Positions 51,728-61,584 of a stretch of 64,000 bases of DNA are shown piece by piece. The position numbers and the translations under genes are program-made. Under the pieces are notes generated by a model. The model had not been told where the DNA came from. It was given only the letters and a program-made list of their open reading frames with translations, and did no database searches. Source of the DNA: Streptomyces sp. 11x1 (GTDB lineage Bacteria; Actinomycetota; Actinomycetes; Streptomycetales; Streptomycetaceae); assembly GCF_032598905.1 (NCBI RefSeq), contig NZ_CP122458.1, forward strand, positions 7,217,001 through 7,281,000. Direction: 5' to 3'. Positions within the stretch are counted from its first letter, which is position 1; every line of letters begins with the position of its first letter.

Positions 51728-51905
51728 CAGTCGGGCGGAACGCCGAACCACGGGGCTGAATCCGCTGCTCGTGAGTTCAACTCCGCGGCCTTCAGAGTGC
51801 GTTGGGATCACTCAGACCTGCGCAGACGTATAGGCCTGTGGCTGGAGGATGGCGTCTCGGGCGGGCTGTGCGAGCGTCTGGACGCCGGATTCTGGACGCT
51901 GGCTG
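51728..51905 (+). repeat. Partial copy of tRNA-repeat downstream flank
   Basis: GGGGCTGAATCCGCTGCTCG (51752) and CAGACCTGCGCAGACGTAT (51816), followed by GGCTGTGCGAGCG, match the sequences found downstream of tRNA repeat copies B and C, especially 12190-12310. The tRNA 3' half itself is absent. It lies just upstream of the second VapC gene, so that vapBC copy may have arrived with this flank. Confidence 0.55.
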
Positions 51906-52035
51906 GACACGAGGATCCGGAAGTGGTGTCGCCAGGTGACCTCTGGGTGTCGGGAGACGGCCCAGGCCGCCGCGGACTGACCGCCGGGCGGCCGGGTCGG
52001 TCAGAAGCGCGGTGCCCGTCGGCACCGCGCGAGCT

Positions 52036-52449
52036 CTACTGTCTGAGGTCGATCGTGCGGACCGGCTGCCCTGTCGTGCGGGCGACGGTTTCGAAGTCGC
52101 GGTCGTAGTGGAGGAGGGTGAGTCCCGCCTCTTCCGCGGCTGCGGCCACCAGGAGGTCGACGGGGCCCGCGCTACGGTGTTCTCCCTTGGCGGTCAGTTG
52201 TTCCTGGACGATGCGGGAGCGGCGGTAGACGCCGTCCGGCATGGGGCAGCCGATGTAGTGGGCATCGAGTGCCGCCTTCAGGCGGGCGCGGTCTGTGGTC
52301 GAACGAGCCGAGTAGAGGACTTCCAGTTCGGTGAGGTCGCAGATCGCGACGAGGCCGGCGCCGATCCTGTCGTCCCATTCGGCCGTGTTCCGGCGGAGCA
52401 GGACGCGGGCGAGGGCGGAGGTGTCGATGAGGTAGTCGGCGACGGTCAC
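52036..52449 (-). CDS. vapC: VapC-type PIN-domain toxin, second copy
   Basis: A 137-residue PIN-domain protein with intact acidic residues (YLIDTSALARVLL; ICDLTELEVLYSARS; AGPVDLLVAAAAEE; HYDRDFETVA). It differs from the 34222 toxin at only about 10 positions, so duplication is recent. GTG 52449 overlaps the antitoxin stop as usual. Its partner antitoxin is truncated, so control of this toxin is questionable; neutralisation by the intact VapB at 34632 is likely because the toxins are nearly identical. Confidence 0.85.
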   Translation of the reverse strand: MTVADYLIDTSALARVLLRRNTAEWDDRIGAGLVAICDLTELEVLYSARSTTDRARLKAALDAHYIGCPMPDGVYRRSRIVQEQLTAKGEHRSAGPVDLLVAAAAEEAGLTLLHYDRDFETVARTTGQPVRTIDLRQ

Positions 52450-52614
52450 TCGTCCGCTCCGGTGACGCGGTCCTCGGTTGCCGAGCCCGTGCTCATGGGA
52501 CGGTACGCGCGCTTGTCCAACAGCAGATTCATGTCGAGAGCGCCGTCGGCCGCCAGTTCACGGGCTTCTTCGAGTGCGCGCAGACGCCGGTAGCGGGCCG
52601 TGACTTCCCGCGGG
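52446..52614 (-). pseudogene. vapB: VapB antitoxin, 5'-truncated
   Basis: The minus strand encodes the C-terminal half of VapB (VTARYRRLRALEEARELAAD; DMNLLLDKRAYRP), nearly identical to residues 35-87 of the 34632 antitoxin, but homology ends abruptly at about 52612 where REVTARY is preceded by unrelated sequence. The ribbon-helix-helix DNA-binding half is gone. A frame from ATG 52649 could still make a 67-residue protein with a foreign N terminus and the toxin-binding tail, so it may neutralise without autorepressing. Confidence 0.7.
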
Positions 52615-52649
52615 GGAGACGCATGGATGCAACGGCGCTGCGGCGGCAT

Positions 52650-52919
52650 CCCGGAGGGTGCGGAGTCGGCGCGAGCGTGCGAAAAGAGTCGGTGCCGTCG
52701 TGTCCGCGATTGTCCCGTGATGCCGATCAGCGGCGGACCTGCGGTGGCACGGTGCCGGTGGGGGATGGCGATCTCCCGCTTGGGTGGCCGACGTACCCGA
52801 CGTGGTCCAGCAACACGGTCTCGACCTCGACGAGCCTTGACCCCTGATCTTGTGGACGCCGGCGAGGATCTCGCCGAGGACGGCCTGCGGTGGCAGACGT
52901 GTAGAGATCTCTGTTTGAG
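52650..52919. other. Intergenic, nothing recognised
   Basis: Sequence between the truncated vapB junction and the transposase-like scrap. No convincing coding region. Confidence 0.3.
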
Positions 52920-52944
52920 GGACGGTGATCAGGCCACGAGTGCG

Positions 52945-53052
52945 AGGCTGTCGCGGTAACGGATGGCCTGACCCGCAGGTGCTCGCGCTGCGGGTGATAC
53001 TTCCAGTACTCCTCGAAGTCGCCGTTGCTGCTCACCGTGCGGAGCCTGAGAC
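52945..53052 (-). pseudogene. Possible transposase C-terminal scrap
   Basis: The minus strand reads RTVSSNGDFEEYWKYHPQRE, then HLRVRP, and in the next frame RYRDSLALVA before a stop. The YWxxHxxxEHxRxH...RY pattern followed by a small hydrophobic end resembles the C terminus of several actinobacterial DDE transposases. Only about 35 residues remain and there is a frameshift, so the call is tentative. Confidence 0.3.
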
Positions 53053-53170
53053 ACTCTCGGCCCCGGCCAGGCCCAGCGGGCACCGCTGATGTCCATCCGG
53101 TCCTTCGCCAGATGCCGGCACGCCCCCTCGATCCAGGGTTGGTTGGGCGTCGGCGGGCGGACACCAATCT

Positions 53171-56100
53171 TCAGCAGCGACTGCGCAACTCCTGCGTGGC
53201 CCGGCGCATCTCGTCCGCCAACCGCGTCAGGACCGCGGGGAGCGGAGCGTCGTCACGAGCCGTCCACGGCCGCCGCGCGTCGGCAGCGGCCTCGAGGTCC
53301 TGGCAGAGTTCCGCCGCGCGGGTGGCTCCCACGGTCGCGCAACTGCCTTTGAGACGGTGCGCCAACAGGCGCGCCGTATCGAAGTCCCCGGTCTCCAGCG
53401 CCTCCCGCAGCCGGTTGAGGACCTCGGGGGTCGAGGCCGCGAACGCGTCCGCGATGTCCGCGATGTCGTCGGCGGACAGGCCGTCGAGCTCCGCCGGTAT
53501 GTACGAGGTGTTCGGTGCTACGGATTCGGTGGGCGGTTCCGCCGCCGTCCAGACGGCGATGCGGGTGAGCACCTGCGTCCAGTCCACCGGTTTGGTGAGG
53601 TGGTCGTCCATGCCTGCCTCGATGCACCGGGTCCGGTCGTCCGGCATGGCCGCCGCCGTCATGGCGATGATCGGGACGCGCTCGGATCCGGCCCGGCGCC
53701 GCCTGATCTCGGCCGTCGCGGCGAGGCCGTCGAGTCCCGGCAGTTGGCAGTCCATGAGGACGAGGTCGTACCGGTCGCGGAGCACGGCTCGAACCGCACG
53801 TTGCCCGTCGTCGACCACGTCGACATGGTGGCCCGCTTTCTGCAGGACGAGCCGTGCGACCTGGGAACTGACGTCGTCGTCCTCGACGACGAGGACACGG
53901 ACCGGGCGTGCCGCGACGCCGACATGATCTTGTGCTCCGCCGTCGTACTGGTGGGGAAGCAGCGCCGGGGGCTCGGGGGCTCCCGCCGTGCCGAGCGCGT
54001 TCTGCGCCGCCGCCAGCAGACGGCGCCGGCTCAGTGGCAGGGTCACCGACTGGACGATCCGGTCCTTGGTCCGGGAAGCGGCAGGCCATGCGGCACCGGT
54101 GCGTCCCGGAGTGATCAGCACGATGACGTTGGTCGCGTGGAGCGCGGGATCGGCGAGGACGGCGTCGGCGAGCGACCCGTTCTCGCCGTCATCAGGCCGG
54201 GCCGGACGCGTGCCGTTTCCGGCGAGTGACATGTGGAGATCGATGACGGCCAGGTCGAACGGCGACTGATCGGCTGCCGCGGCCCGCAGTGCGGCTGTGG
54301 CTGCGGCAGCGTCCGCCGTCTCTTCCACCACCAGACCGGCTCCGGACAGAATGCGGCGCGCCAGCTCCCGGTTCTCCTCGTCCGCGTCGGCGATGAGGAC
54401 GCGGCGACCGTTCAGTTCCTCGTGGGCGGGGGCGGTCCGGGCGAGGACGTCCATGGGCAGCGTCACCCAGAAACGGCTGCCGACGCCCTTCACGCTGTCC
54501 AGCCCGATCCTGCCGCCCATGAGCTCGACCAGCTGCCGGCTGATGGCAAGCCCCAGTCCGCTGCCGCCGGTGCGGCGAGTGATGGGGGAGTCGAGCCGAC
54601 GGAAGGTCTCGAAGACCCGGTCCCGATCCTCGGGGCCGACGCCGATGCCGGTGTCGCGGACGGTGAACCGCAAGGTCGCCGGGTCAACGGTGGACGGGCC
54701 ACCTTGATCGCGGTCGGGTTCCAGGGTGACCTCCAGGTCGATCCCGCCCTGGACGGTGAACTTCATGGCGTTGCCGAGGATGTTGCTCAGCACCTGCCGG
54801 AGCCGGACGGGATCGCCGACCACGTGCTGAGGGAGGTCCTCGGCCAGGTGGAGCGCCAGCCACAGCCCCTGCCGGTAGGCGTGCGGGGCGAACAGGGCCA
54901 CGACCTCGTCGCACAGCCGGGGCAGGTCGAAGGCCACCTTCTCGATCCTCAGATGGCCCGCCTCGACCTTCGACAGATCGAGGAAGTCGTCCAGCAGGCG
55001 GAGCAGGTTCTGTGCGGATTCCTGCACGGTGCTCGCGTAGTGCCGCTGCTCGTCGTCCATGCGGGTGTCGAGGAGGAGGGTGTTCATACCCAGTACGCCG
55101 TTGATCGGTGTGCGGATCTCGTGGCTGACCTTGGCCAAGAACTCGGACTTGGCGGCCGAGGCCCACACCGCCTCGTCCCGCGCCGTGGCGAGCGCGTCCG
55201 CGTACCGCGCCAGGGTCCGTTGCGCCCGTCGACGGCTACGACTGGTGTGGATCTGGAAGCCGAGCCCGGCCAGGATCAAGGCGGTGAGCAGGGCGGCTAT
55301 GAACAGCACCCGGTTGCGCAGATGCGCCGCGGAGGCCAGTGCCTCGGCGGCGGGCACCTCGGCGGTGACCGTCCAGCCGATGCCGGGGATGGGCTCGGAG
55401 GCCGAGAGCACCGGCCCCTCGTAACCGCGCCAGTTGGTGAAAACCCTGCGGCCTGCCAGTGCCGCGTCCACCCGCGCGTCCTCCCGCAGGGAGGTGAGTG
55501 CGAACAGCCGGCCCGCCGGGTCCGCCACCAGAACCCCGGCCCGGTCCGTGATCAGCAACCGGATCCCTTGCGCCTCGGCGGCCTCCGAAGCGTACGCCTG
55601 GATCGCGTCCAGGCTATAGACGGCGGTCAGGATGCCCATCAGTTCATGGCCGTCCTCGCCCGGGATCGGCGCCGCGACGGCCACGGCACGGGAGACGCCC
55701 CGCATGGTGGGGGTGTACGCCTGCGACACGTACGGCTGCATGTCGTTGCGCACCGCGCGGTACCAGTCAGTTCCGCTGACGTCCTGGAACAGCTTGAGCG
55801 AGGGCTGGGCGTCGATCAGCCGGCCGTCGGGCGCGGCCATGATCACTCCGCTGATCCCGGGCCGCATCCGGGCCAGTTCCGCCAGCGCGTCGGGCAGACC
55901 GGCCGCGTCCGCCCGGTTGCCCGAGGTGACCAAGGAGCGTATCTCGGGCCGCTGGGCGTAGGCGCTGACGAGCTGCCTCAGCGTGCCCATCTGCTGCTCC
56001 ACGACCACCCGGCTCACCGCGGCGGTCGTCTCCACCCGGTCCCGAACCTCGCTGCGGACAGCCTGGTCGGACAGCGTCACGCTCGTCGAGGTCAGCAGCC

Positions 56101-56326
56101 CGAGCGGCAGCAAGCCGAGCAGGGCCCACAGCGCGGCCACCGCGAACAACCATCCCCGGTCGCTGTCACCGCGGCGCGGTGACCACCGGAAACGCCGTCC
56201 GGTCCTGGAGAGTCGCCCTCCCAGTGCGCTCACCTCCAAGTGAACAGACGAGTCATCGAGATGCCGCCGCAGTACAGAGTGGTTGCCGGAAGGAAAAATA
56301 GTAGGTTGAGCGGTTGAAAGAGACAT
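53171..56326 (-). CDS. Hybrid sensor histidine kinase with Cache, HisKA, two REC and Hpt domains
   Basis: About 1050 residues, BarA/ArcB-like phosphorelay kinase. TM helix 1 ([20 protein letters not shown], about 60-80), extracytoplasmic Cache sensor (about 90-340; [20 protein letters not shown]), TM helix 2 ([19 protein letters not shown]), HisKA with [20 protein letters not shown], ATPase ([39 protein letters not shown]), a first REC domain that is degenerate (ADADEEN and LAVIDLHM present, conserved Lys missing), a second intact REC ([30 protein letters not shown]) and a C-terminal Hpt ([18 protein letters not shown]). ATG 56326 is assumed; a TTG at 56341 and a GTG at 56233 are alternatives and no clear ribosome site decides. 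It faces the CitB-type regulator gene and would phosphorylate it. Confidence 0.88.
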   Translation of the reverse strand: MSLSTAQPTIFPSGNHSVLRRHLDDSSVHLEVSALGGRLSRTGRRFRWSPRRGDSDRGWLFAVAALWALLGLLPLGLLTSTSVTLSDQAVRSEVRDRVETTAAVSRVVVEQQMGTLRQLVSAYAQRPEIRSLVTSGNRADAAGLPDALAELARMRPGISGVIMAAPDGRLIDAQPSLKLFQDVSGTDWYRAVRNDMQPYVSQAYTPTMRGVSRAVAVAAPIPGEDGHELMGILTAVYSLDAIQAYASEAAEAQGIRLLITDRAGVLVADPAGRLFALTSLREDARVDAALAGRRVFTNWRGYEGPVLSASEPIPGIGWTVTAEVPAAEALASAAHLRNRVLFIAALLTALILAGLGFQIHTSRSRRRAQRTLARYADALATARDEAVWASAAKSEFLAKVSHEIRTPINGVLGMNTLLLDTRMDDEQRHYASTVQESAQNLLRLLDDFLDLSKVEAGHLRIEKVAFDLPRLCDEVVALFAPHAYRQGLWLALHLAEDLPQHVVGDPVRLRQVLSNILGNAMKFTVQGGIDLEVTLEPDRDQGGPSTVDPATLRFTVRDTGIGVGPEDRDRVFETFRRLDSPITRRTGGSGLGLAISRQLVELMGGRIGLDSVKGVGSRFWVTLPMDVLARTAPAHEELNGRRVLIADADEENRELARRILSGAGLVVEETADAAAATAALRAAAADQSPFDLAVIDLHMSLAGNGTRPARPDDGENGSLADAVLADPALHATNVIVLITPGRTGAAWPAASRTKDRIVQSVTLPLSRRRLLAAAQNALGTAGAPEPPALLPHQYDGGAQDHVGVAARPVRVLVVEDDDVSSQVARLVLQKAGHHVDVVDDGQRAVRAVLRDRYDLVLMDCQLPGLDGLAATAEIRRRRAGSERVPIIAMTAAAMPDDRTRCIEAGMDDHLTKPVDWTQVLTRIAVWTAAEPPTESVAPNTSYIPAELDGLSADDIADIADAFAASTPEVLNRLREALETGDFDTARLLAHRLKGSCATVGATRAAELCQDLEAAADARRPWTARDDAPLPAVLTRLADEMRRATQELRSRC

Positions 56327-56422
56327 ATGCGGTGAGCACAATGCACAAAATGCCGAGGGACACCGCGTTGATTGGGAATCTATGGGGTCGTCTGGACGGT
56401 CGCCGAAACGAGGAGCGTGGCG

Positions 56423-57112
56423 ATGGCGTCGAAGGAGATAACCCTTCTCATTGTGGACGACGACCCTGTCGTCACCACTGCCCTACGGGCGCAGGTCAAT
56501 CGGATCTCCGGGTTCCGGGTCGTGGCCGTCGCCCACACCGGACGCGAGGCGCTGGCCGCCACGCGCCGGTTCGCACCGCGCCTGGTGCTCCTTGATCTGC
56601 ACCTGCCCGACATACCCGGCCTGGACGTGGCCCACCAGCTTCGGCGTCCCGACTACCCGCCCACGGACGTCATCGTGATCTCGGGCAGGAGGGAGTCCGC
56701 CGCCGTACAGGCGGCGATGCAGCGCGGCGCCCTCTACTACCTGATCAAGCCCGCCCGGACGGGCACCGTGGAGCAGACCCTCCTCAGATACGCGGCAGCG
56801 TCGGCCCATCTGTCGGCCAGCGGCCAGATGGTGGAGCAGCGCGCGATCGACCGCGTCTTCCGTTCCCTGCACCTCGACGCGGTGGTCCGTCCCACCGGAA
56901 TCTCGCCCGCCACCGAGCAGGTGGTGCTCGACGCGCTGGCCGCCGCGGGACGGGACCTGTCGGCGCACGAGACCGCCGAGGCGGTCGGTATCAGCAGGGC
57001 CACCGCCAGGCGTTATCTCGAGTACCTCACCGACCGGGGGGACGTCGTGGCGAACCTGCGCTACGGGTCGTCGGGGCGGCCGCAGCACCGCTACCGCTTC
57101 TGCGATTCATGA
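56423..57112 (+). CDS. CitB/DcuR-type response regulator
   Basis: A 229-residue regulator: a receiver domain ([18 protein letters not shown]; phosphoacceptor in [40 protein letters not shown] with the Lys) and a C-terminal winged helix-turn-helix of the CitB/DpiA type ([39 protein letters not shown]). Such regulators normally control C4-dicarboxylate or citrate genes, which fits the downstream aspartate/glutamate uptake and aspartase genes. ATG 56423 follows GAGGAG. Its stop overlaps the first binding-protein gene (ATGA). A hybrid kinase rather than the usual CitA-type kinase is encoded divergently 96 bases away. Confidence 0.9.
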   Translation: MASKEITLLIVDDDPVVTTALRAQVNRISGFRVVAVAHTGREALAATRRFAPRLVLLDLHLPDIPGLDVAHQLRRPDYPPTDVIVISGRRESAAVQAAMQRGALYYLIKPARTGTVEQTLLRYAAASAHLSASGQMVEQRAIDRVFRSLHLDAVVRPTGISPATEQVVLDALAAAGRDLSAHETAEAVGISRATARRYLEYLTDRGDVVANLRYGSSGRPQHRYRFCDS

Positions 57113-57984
57113 CCTCCCGCCGCTCGATACTGGCCGCGCTGACCTGTCTGGTGCTCGGCGCCTGCGGCCTACCAGGGCCGGACTCCGGGCCACGGTTCCC
57201 CGAGGGCTCGACCATGGCCCGCATCGAGGACCGGAGCGTGTTCACCGTCGGCATCAAGTTCGACCATCCGCTCTTCGGGTTCAAAGATCCCTCGACCGGG
57301 CGGATCACCGGATTCGACGCGGAGATCGCCCGCATGGTGGCGAAGGACCTCACCGGCAGCGAGGGCAGCATCCGGTTCATCGAGACCATGCCGCGCAACC
57401 GCGAGGACTTCCTCCGCCGTGGTGTCGTGGACATCGTGGTGGCGACGTACTCGATCAGCGAAGAGCGCCGCAAGCTGGTGGACTTCACCGACCCGTACTA
57501 CTACTCCAGGCAGGACGTGCTGGTCCGCAGCGATGAACGGGGCATCCGTGACCTCGCCGACCTCGCCGGCCGGGAGGTGTGCACGGCAGCGGGCTCCACG
57601 TCCGCGCAGCGGTTGCGGGGCGAGGTCTCGCGCGCCCGACTGGTGATCGTCGACACCTACAGTGAGTGCATGTCGGCGCTGGTCGACGGGCGGATCGACG
57701 CGATCAGCACGGACGAGTCCATCCTGCTGGGCCTGATGAGCCAGTATCCGGACACGGTCCGACTCGTCGGCAGGCCGTTCGGCAGGGAGCCGTACGCCAT
57801 CGGTGTGCGCCGGGGCGACACCCAGTTCCACGACTATCTCAACGGGCTGATCCAGCAGTACGTGAGCGACGGCCGATGGGACGAGGCATTCCGGGACACC
57901 ATCGGCGTGATGAACGTGTCCGCGAAGACGGCCAAGCCGTCCCTGTCCCCCTCCTCACCCCCCATTTCCTCACCGTCCCGCTGA
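57109..57984 (+). CDS. Glutamate/polar amino acid-binding lipoprotein (1)
   Basis: A 291-residue solute-binding protein of ABC family 3. It has a lipobox signal (LAALTCLVLGACGL), the opening strand DRSVFTVGIKFDHPLFGFKD, GFDAEIARMVAKDL, DIVVATYSISEERRKLVDFT and CTAAGSTSAQRLRGEV. It overlaps the response regulator by 4 bases and precedes the ATPase by 111 bases. It resembles GluB-type proteins and may bind glutamate, aspartate or both. The second binding-protein gene at 58958 is similar; one could instead act as the kinase's extracellular ligand presenter, given its coupling to the regulator gene. Confidence 0.87.
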   Translation: MTSRRSILAALTCLVLGACGLPGPDSGPRFPEGSTMARIEDRSVFTVGIKFDHPLFGFKDPSTGRITGFDAEIARMVAKDLTGSEGSIRFIETMPRNREDFLRRGVVDIVVATYSISEERRKLVDFTDPYYYSRQDVLVRSDERGIRDLADLAGREVCTAAGSTSAQRLRGEVSRARLVIVDTYSECMSALVDGRIDAISTDESILLGLMSQYPDTVRLVGRPFGREPYAIGVRRGDTQFHDYLNGLIQQYVSDGRWDEAFRDTIGVMNVSAKTAKPSLSPSSPPISSPSR

Positions 57985-58095
57985 GCACAAAGCGCACAAG
58001 CCCTTCGCGGCAGTGCGCTCCTCCTACGGTGACGCCATCGCCGCCGAGAACGGCACTGCGGCCGGCGAATCCGAGGAAGGGAGGGACGTGTTCCC

Positions 58096-58875
58096 ATGAC
58101 CGAGGTTATGTCCGCGACGCATCAGCGGGCGGTGCCGGGTACCCACCTGGTGGTGCTCGACAAGGTCAACAAGCACTACGGGCACCTGCATGTGCTGAAG
58201 GACATCGACCTGGCCGTGAGCCGCGGTGAGGTCGTCGTGCTGATCGGTCCCTCCGGGTCCGGCAAGTCCACGCTCTGCCGCACCATCAACCGGCTGGAGA
58301 CGATCGATTCCGGCACCATCACCGTCGACGGAACGCCGTTGCCCTCCGAAGGCAGGCAGCTCGCACGACTGCGCGCCGAGGTCGGCATGGTCTTCCAGAG
58401 CTTCAACCTCTTCGCCCACAAGACCGTCCTGGACAACGTCATTCTCGCCCCGGTCAAGGTGCTGAAGCAGAACCGGAGGGCCGCCGAGCAGCGCGCCCAC
58501 GAACTCCTCGACCGGGTCGGTATCGGGGCCCAGGCCCACAAGTACCCGGCCCAGCTGTCCGGAGGACAGCAGCAGCGGGTGGCCATCGCCCGGGCCCTGG
58601 CCATGGACCCGAAGGTGATCCTCTTCGACGAGCCGACCTCCGCCCTCGACCCCGAGATGGTCAACGAGGTACTGGACGTGATGACGGCCCTCGCCCGGGA
58701 CGGCATGACGATGGTCGTGGTGACGCACGAGATGGGCTTCGCCCGCCGGGCCGCCGATCGCGTCGTGTTCATGGCCGACGGCCAGATCGTCGAGGAGAAC
58801 ACCCCCCACGAGTTCTTCGACCACCCGCGCAGCGAACGCGCCCAGTCGTTCCTCGCCAAGATCCTCACCCACTGA
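58096..58875 (+). CDS. gluA: Polar amino acid ABC transporter ATPase (GluA-type)
   Basis: A 259-residue ATP-binding subunit. Walker [20 protein letters not shown]-loop [20 protein letters not shown], signature [20 protein letters not shown], Walker [21 protein letters not shown] and switch His in [20 protein letters not shown] are all intact. It couples ATP hydrolysis to uptake of glutamate/aspartate through the two permeases encoded downstream. A second ATG 4 codons in (58108) is a possible start; GGGAGGGA precedes both. Confidence 0.92.
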   Translation: MTEVMSATHQRAVPGTHLVVLDKVNKHYGHLHVLKDIDLAVSRGEVVVLIGPSGSGKSTLCRTINRLETIDSGTITVDGTPLPSEGRQLARLRAEVGMVFQSFNLFAHKTVLDNVILAPVKVLKQNRRAAEQRAHELLDRVGIGAQAHKYPAQLSGGQQQRVAIARALAMDPKVILFDEPTSALDPEMVNEVLDVMTALARDGMTMVVVTHEMGFARRAADRVVFMADGQIVEENTPHEFFDHPRSERAQSFLAKILTH

Positions 58876-58957
58876 CACCTGGACCCGCCGGCCGTCCAAG
58901 GACCGGGCGCACCCGCACATCCAGAACCTCTTCCCGTCTGCCATCGAAGGATTCAGC

Positions 58958-59788
58958 ATGTCCAAGAGACTGATCAGCGTCGCTCTCACCGCCGTGATCG
59001 TCGTACTGAGCGTCGGCGCCTGCGGAAACGGCGGCGACGACACCGGATCGTCCGTCGTCGACCGGGCCGCGAAGGACAAGAAGCTCGTCATCGGCGTGAA
59101 GGCCGATCAGCCCGGGCTCGGCCTGCGCACCCCGAACGGGACCTTCACCGGCTTCGACATCGACGTCGCCAAGTACATCGCCAAGGAGCTCGGAGTCGAC
59201 GAGAAGGACATCACCTTCAAGGAGGCCGTGTCGGCCAACAGGGAGGCGTTCCTCCAGCAGGGCCAGGTCGACATGGTCGTCGCCACCTACTCCATCAACG
59301 ACGCCCGCAAGCAGAAGGTCTCCTTCGCCGGGCCCTACCTGGTCGCCGGCCAGGACCTGCTGGTCCGCAAGAGCAACAAGGACATCACCGGTCCGCAGTC
59401 GCTCAACGGCAAGAAGCTGTGCTCGGTCGCGGGCTCGACCTCCGCGCAGCTGATCAAGGACAAGTACGCCGAGGAGGTGCAGCTCCAGGAGGAACGGACC
59501 TACTCCGCATGCGTGGACCGGGTGCTCAGCGGCCAGTTGGACGCGGTCACCACCGACAACTCCATCCTCTACGGCTACGCGGCCCAGCACCCCAGCGAGT
59601 TGAGGGTGCTCGACTCGCCCTTCAGCGAGGAGAACTACGGCATCGGGCTGAAGAAGGACGACAAGAAGGGCCGGGAGGCCGTCAACGACGCACTGGCCAA
59701 GATGGCTTCCGACGGCTCCTGGAGGGATGCGCTCAACGCCAACCTCCCCGCCTCCGGATTCACTGTCCCGCGCCTCGAGCGGTACTGA
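58958..59788 (+). CDS. gluB: Glutamate-binding lipoprotein (GluB-type)
   Basis: A 276-residue lipoprotein (signal VALTAVIVVLSVGACGN, lipobox Cys) of solute-binding family 3: LVIGVKADQPGLGLRTPNGT, GFDIDVAKYIAKELGV, VDMVVATYSINDARKQKVSF, LCSVAGSTSAQLIKDKY and the C-terminal LDSPFSEENYGIGLKKDDK. It is the more canonical of the two binding proteins and lies in the usual GluA-GluB-GluC-GluD gene order. High-affinity glutamate and perhaps aspartate binding is expected. Confidence 0.9.
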   Translation: MSKRLISVALTAVIVVLSVGACGNGGDDTGSSVVDRAAKDKKLVIGVKADQPGLGLRTPNGTFTGFDIDVAKYIAKELGVDEKDITFKEAVSANREAFLQQGQVDMVVATYSINDARKQKVSFAGPYLVAGQDLLVRKSNKDITGPQSLNGKKLCSVAGSTSAQLIKDKYAEEVQLQEERTYSACVDRVLSGQLDAVTTDNSILYGYAAQHPSELRVLDSPFSEENYGIGLKKDDKKGREAVNDALAKMASDGSWRDALNANLPASGFTVPRLERY

Positions 59789-59864
59789 CGACGACGCCGA
59801 ACCGCGGGCCGCCGGGCAGCAGGTTCACCCGCACCGCCCGGCCCCGCCCCGATTGAAGGTACTG

Positions 59865-60533
59865 ATGGACGCACTGTTCACCGAGCGAGAGACGATCCTC
59901 GCCGCGTTCTGGATGACCCTGCGGCTCACCGCCGTCAGCGCGCTCGGCTCACTCGTGCTCGGCACCGTACTGACGGGGATGCGCGTCTCGCCCCTCCCGG
60001 TGCTGCGCACCGCCTCCCAGGTCTACGTGACGGTGGCCCGCAACACCCCGCTCACCCTGGTCCTGCTGTTCACCAGCCTGGGCGTGGGCGCCAATCTCGG
60101 TGTGGAGTTCTCCGCACAGATCAGCGTCAACAACTACTGGCTCGCCGTCCTCGGCCTGACCGCGTACACGTCGGCGTTCGTGTGCGAGGCCCTGCGGTCG
60201 GGCATCAACACCGTCCCCGTCGGGCAGGCGGAGGCGGCCCGGGCGGTGGGGCTCGGGTTCGGTCGGACTCTGGGCTCCGTCGTTCTGCCCCAGGCGTTCC
60301 GGGCGGTGATCCCGCCGCTCGGAAGCATTCTGATCGCGCTGACCAAGAACACCACCGTCGCCCTCGTGGCAGGGGTGGCGGAAGCCTCCGTCCGGATGCG
60401 GGAGATGATCGAAATCTACGGCGACCAAGTGATCCAGATCTTCCTCGGCTTCGCGGCGGGCTTCGTGGTGCTGTGCCTGCCGACCGGCCTGCTGTTCGGC
60501 TGGCTCTCGCGTCGCCTGGCGGTGGCCCGATGA
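59865..60533 (+). CDS. gluC: Glutamate ABC permease (GluC-type)
   Basis: A 222-residue inner-membrane permease of the His/Glu/Gln (HisMQ) type with about five helices (FWMTLRLTAVSALGSLVLGT; YWLAVLGLTAYTSAFVCEAL) and the ATPase-contacting EAA loop GQAEAARAVGLGFGRTLGSV. ATG 59865 is used because GAAGG stands 5 bases upstream and upstream codons are Arg-rich. The stop overlaps the next permease (ATGA). It forms the membrane channel with GluD. Confidence 0.9.
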   Translation: MDALFTERETILAAFWMTLRLTAVSALGSLVLGTVLTGMRVSPLPVLRTASQVYVTVARNTPLTLVLLFTSLGVGANLGVEFSAQISVNNYWLAVLGLTAYTSAFVCEALRSGINTVPVGQAEAARAVGLGFGRTLGSVVLPQAFRAVIPPLGSILIALTKNTTVALVAGVAEASVRMREMIEIYGDQVIQIFLGFAAGFVVLCLPTGLLFGWLSRRLAVAR

Positions 60534-61420
60534 GCGGCTACTCGAATCTGTACGAGGTCCCCGGCCGCCGGGGAATCATCCGCAACCGGGTGCTGGCGGC
60601 GGTGATCACCGTCGTCTTCGGCTGGCTCGGATACGTGGTGTACGCGCGGTTCGACGAGCGTGACCAGTGGGCGGCGGAGAAATGGCAGCCCCTGCTGCGC
60701 GCCGACGTCTGGACGACGTTCATCCTGCCGGGCCTGGAAGGCACTCTCAAGGCCGCAGGGCTGGGGATCGTGCTCGCGGGCGCCTTCGGGCTGGTCTTCG
60801 CGACGGCTCGGATGTCCGAACACGCTTGGATCCGTGTGCCCGCCGCAGCGGTCGTCGAGTTCTTCCGGGCCGTTCCCCTCCTGCTGCTCATCTTCTGCGC
60901 GTTCTTCGGCTCCTTCGCGATCACCGGAACGACCATCTCCCCGTTCGCCGCCGTGGTCCTCGGCCTCACCCTCTACAACGGGTCGGTCATCGCGGAGACG
61001 CTCCGGGCCGGAGTGAACAGCCTTCCCAAGGGACAGGCGGAGGCCGCACGGGCGCTTGGCATGAGCAAGGGCCAGACGATGGTGTTCGTCCTGATGCCCC
61101 AGGCGATCGTGGCCATGATGCCGGCCATCGTCAGCCAGTTCGTCGTCCTGCTGAAGGACTCTGCCCTGGGATTCATCGTCGGCTACGACGAACTCGTCGA
61201 CCGTGGCCTGAACGGCATCGCCGCCAACTTCTCCAACGTGATCCCGGCTGCCCTGCTCGTCGCGGCGACATTCATCGCGATCAACACGGCGCTCGACGCG
61301 TTGGCGCACTGGCTGCAGCGGCGGGTCAGCAAGGGCAGAAAGGTGACGCGCGAGCCCGGCAAGGGCACGGCCGCACCGCCGTCCGCTGCCGTGGACAGCG
61401 CGCTCGCCAAACAGCTCTGA
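60530..61420 (+). CDS. gluD: Glutamate ABC permease (GluD-type)
   Basis: A 296-residue permease partner, with a helix near the N terminus (VLAAVITVVFGWLGYVVYAR), a core of about five helices (FILPGLEGTLKAAGLGIVLA; ISPFAAVVLGLTLYNGSVIA) and the EAA loop GQAEAARALGMSKGQTMVFV. A basic hydrophilic tail of about 35 residues is typical of GluD. ATG 60530 overlaps the GluC stop (ATGA). It completes the transporter. Confidence 0.9.
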   Translation: MSGYSNLYEVPGRRGIIRNRVLAAVITVVFGWLGYVVYARFDERDQWAAEKWQPLLRADVWTTFILPGLEGTLKAAGLGIVLAGAFGLVFATARMSEHAWIRVPAAAVVEFFRAVPLLLLIFCAFFGSFAITGTTISPFAAVVLGLTLYNGSVIAETLRAGVNSLPKGQAEAARALGMSKGQTMVFVLMPQAIVAMMPAIVSQFVVLLKDSALGFIVGYDELVDRGLNGIAANFSNVIPAALLVAATFIAINTALDALAHWLQRRVSKGRKVTREPGKGTAAPPSAAVDSALAKQL

Positions 61421-61584
61421 CACCGGCGCGGGCGCGGAATCCCGGGACCCACCGCAGCCCACCGGGCCACGGGGCGCGGGTCCCGACTCAGCCGCCACGC
61501 CACAGGCCTGTCCCGAAGCCGGCCTGTCCCGAAGCCGGTGGCAGGACCAGCGGTGATCCGCCCAGATCAGGAGTACAACCCTTC

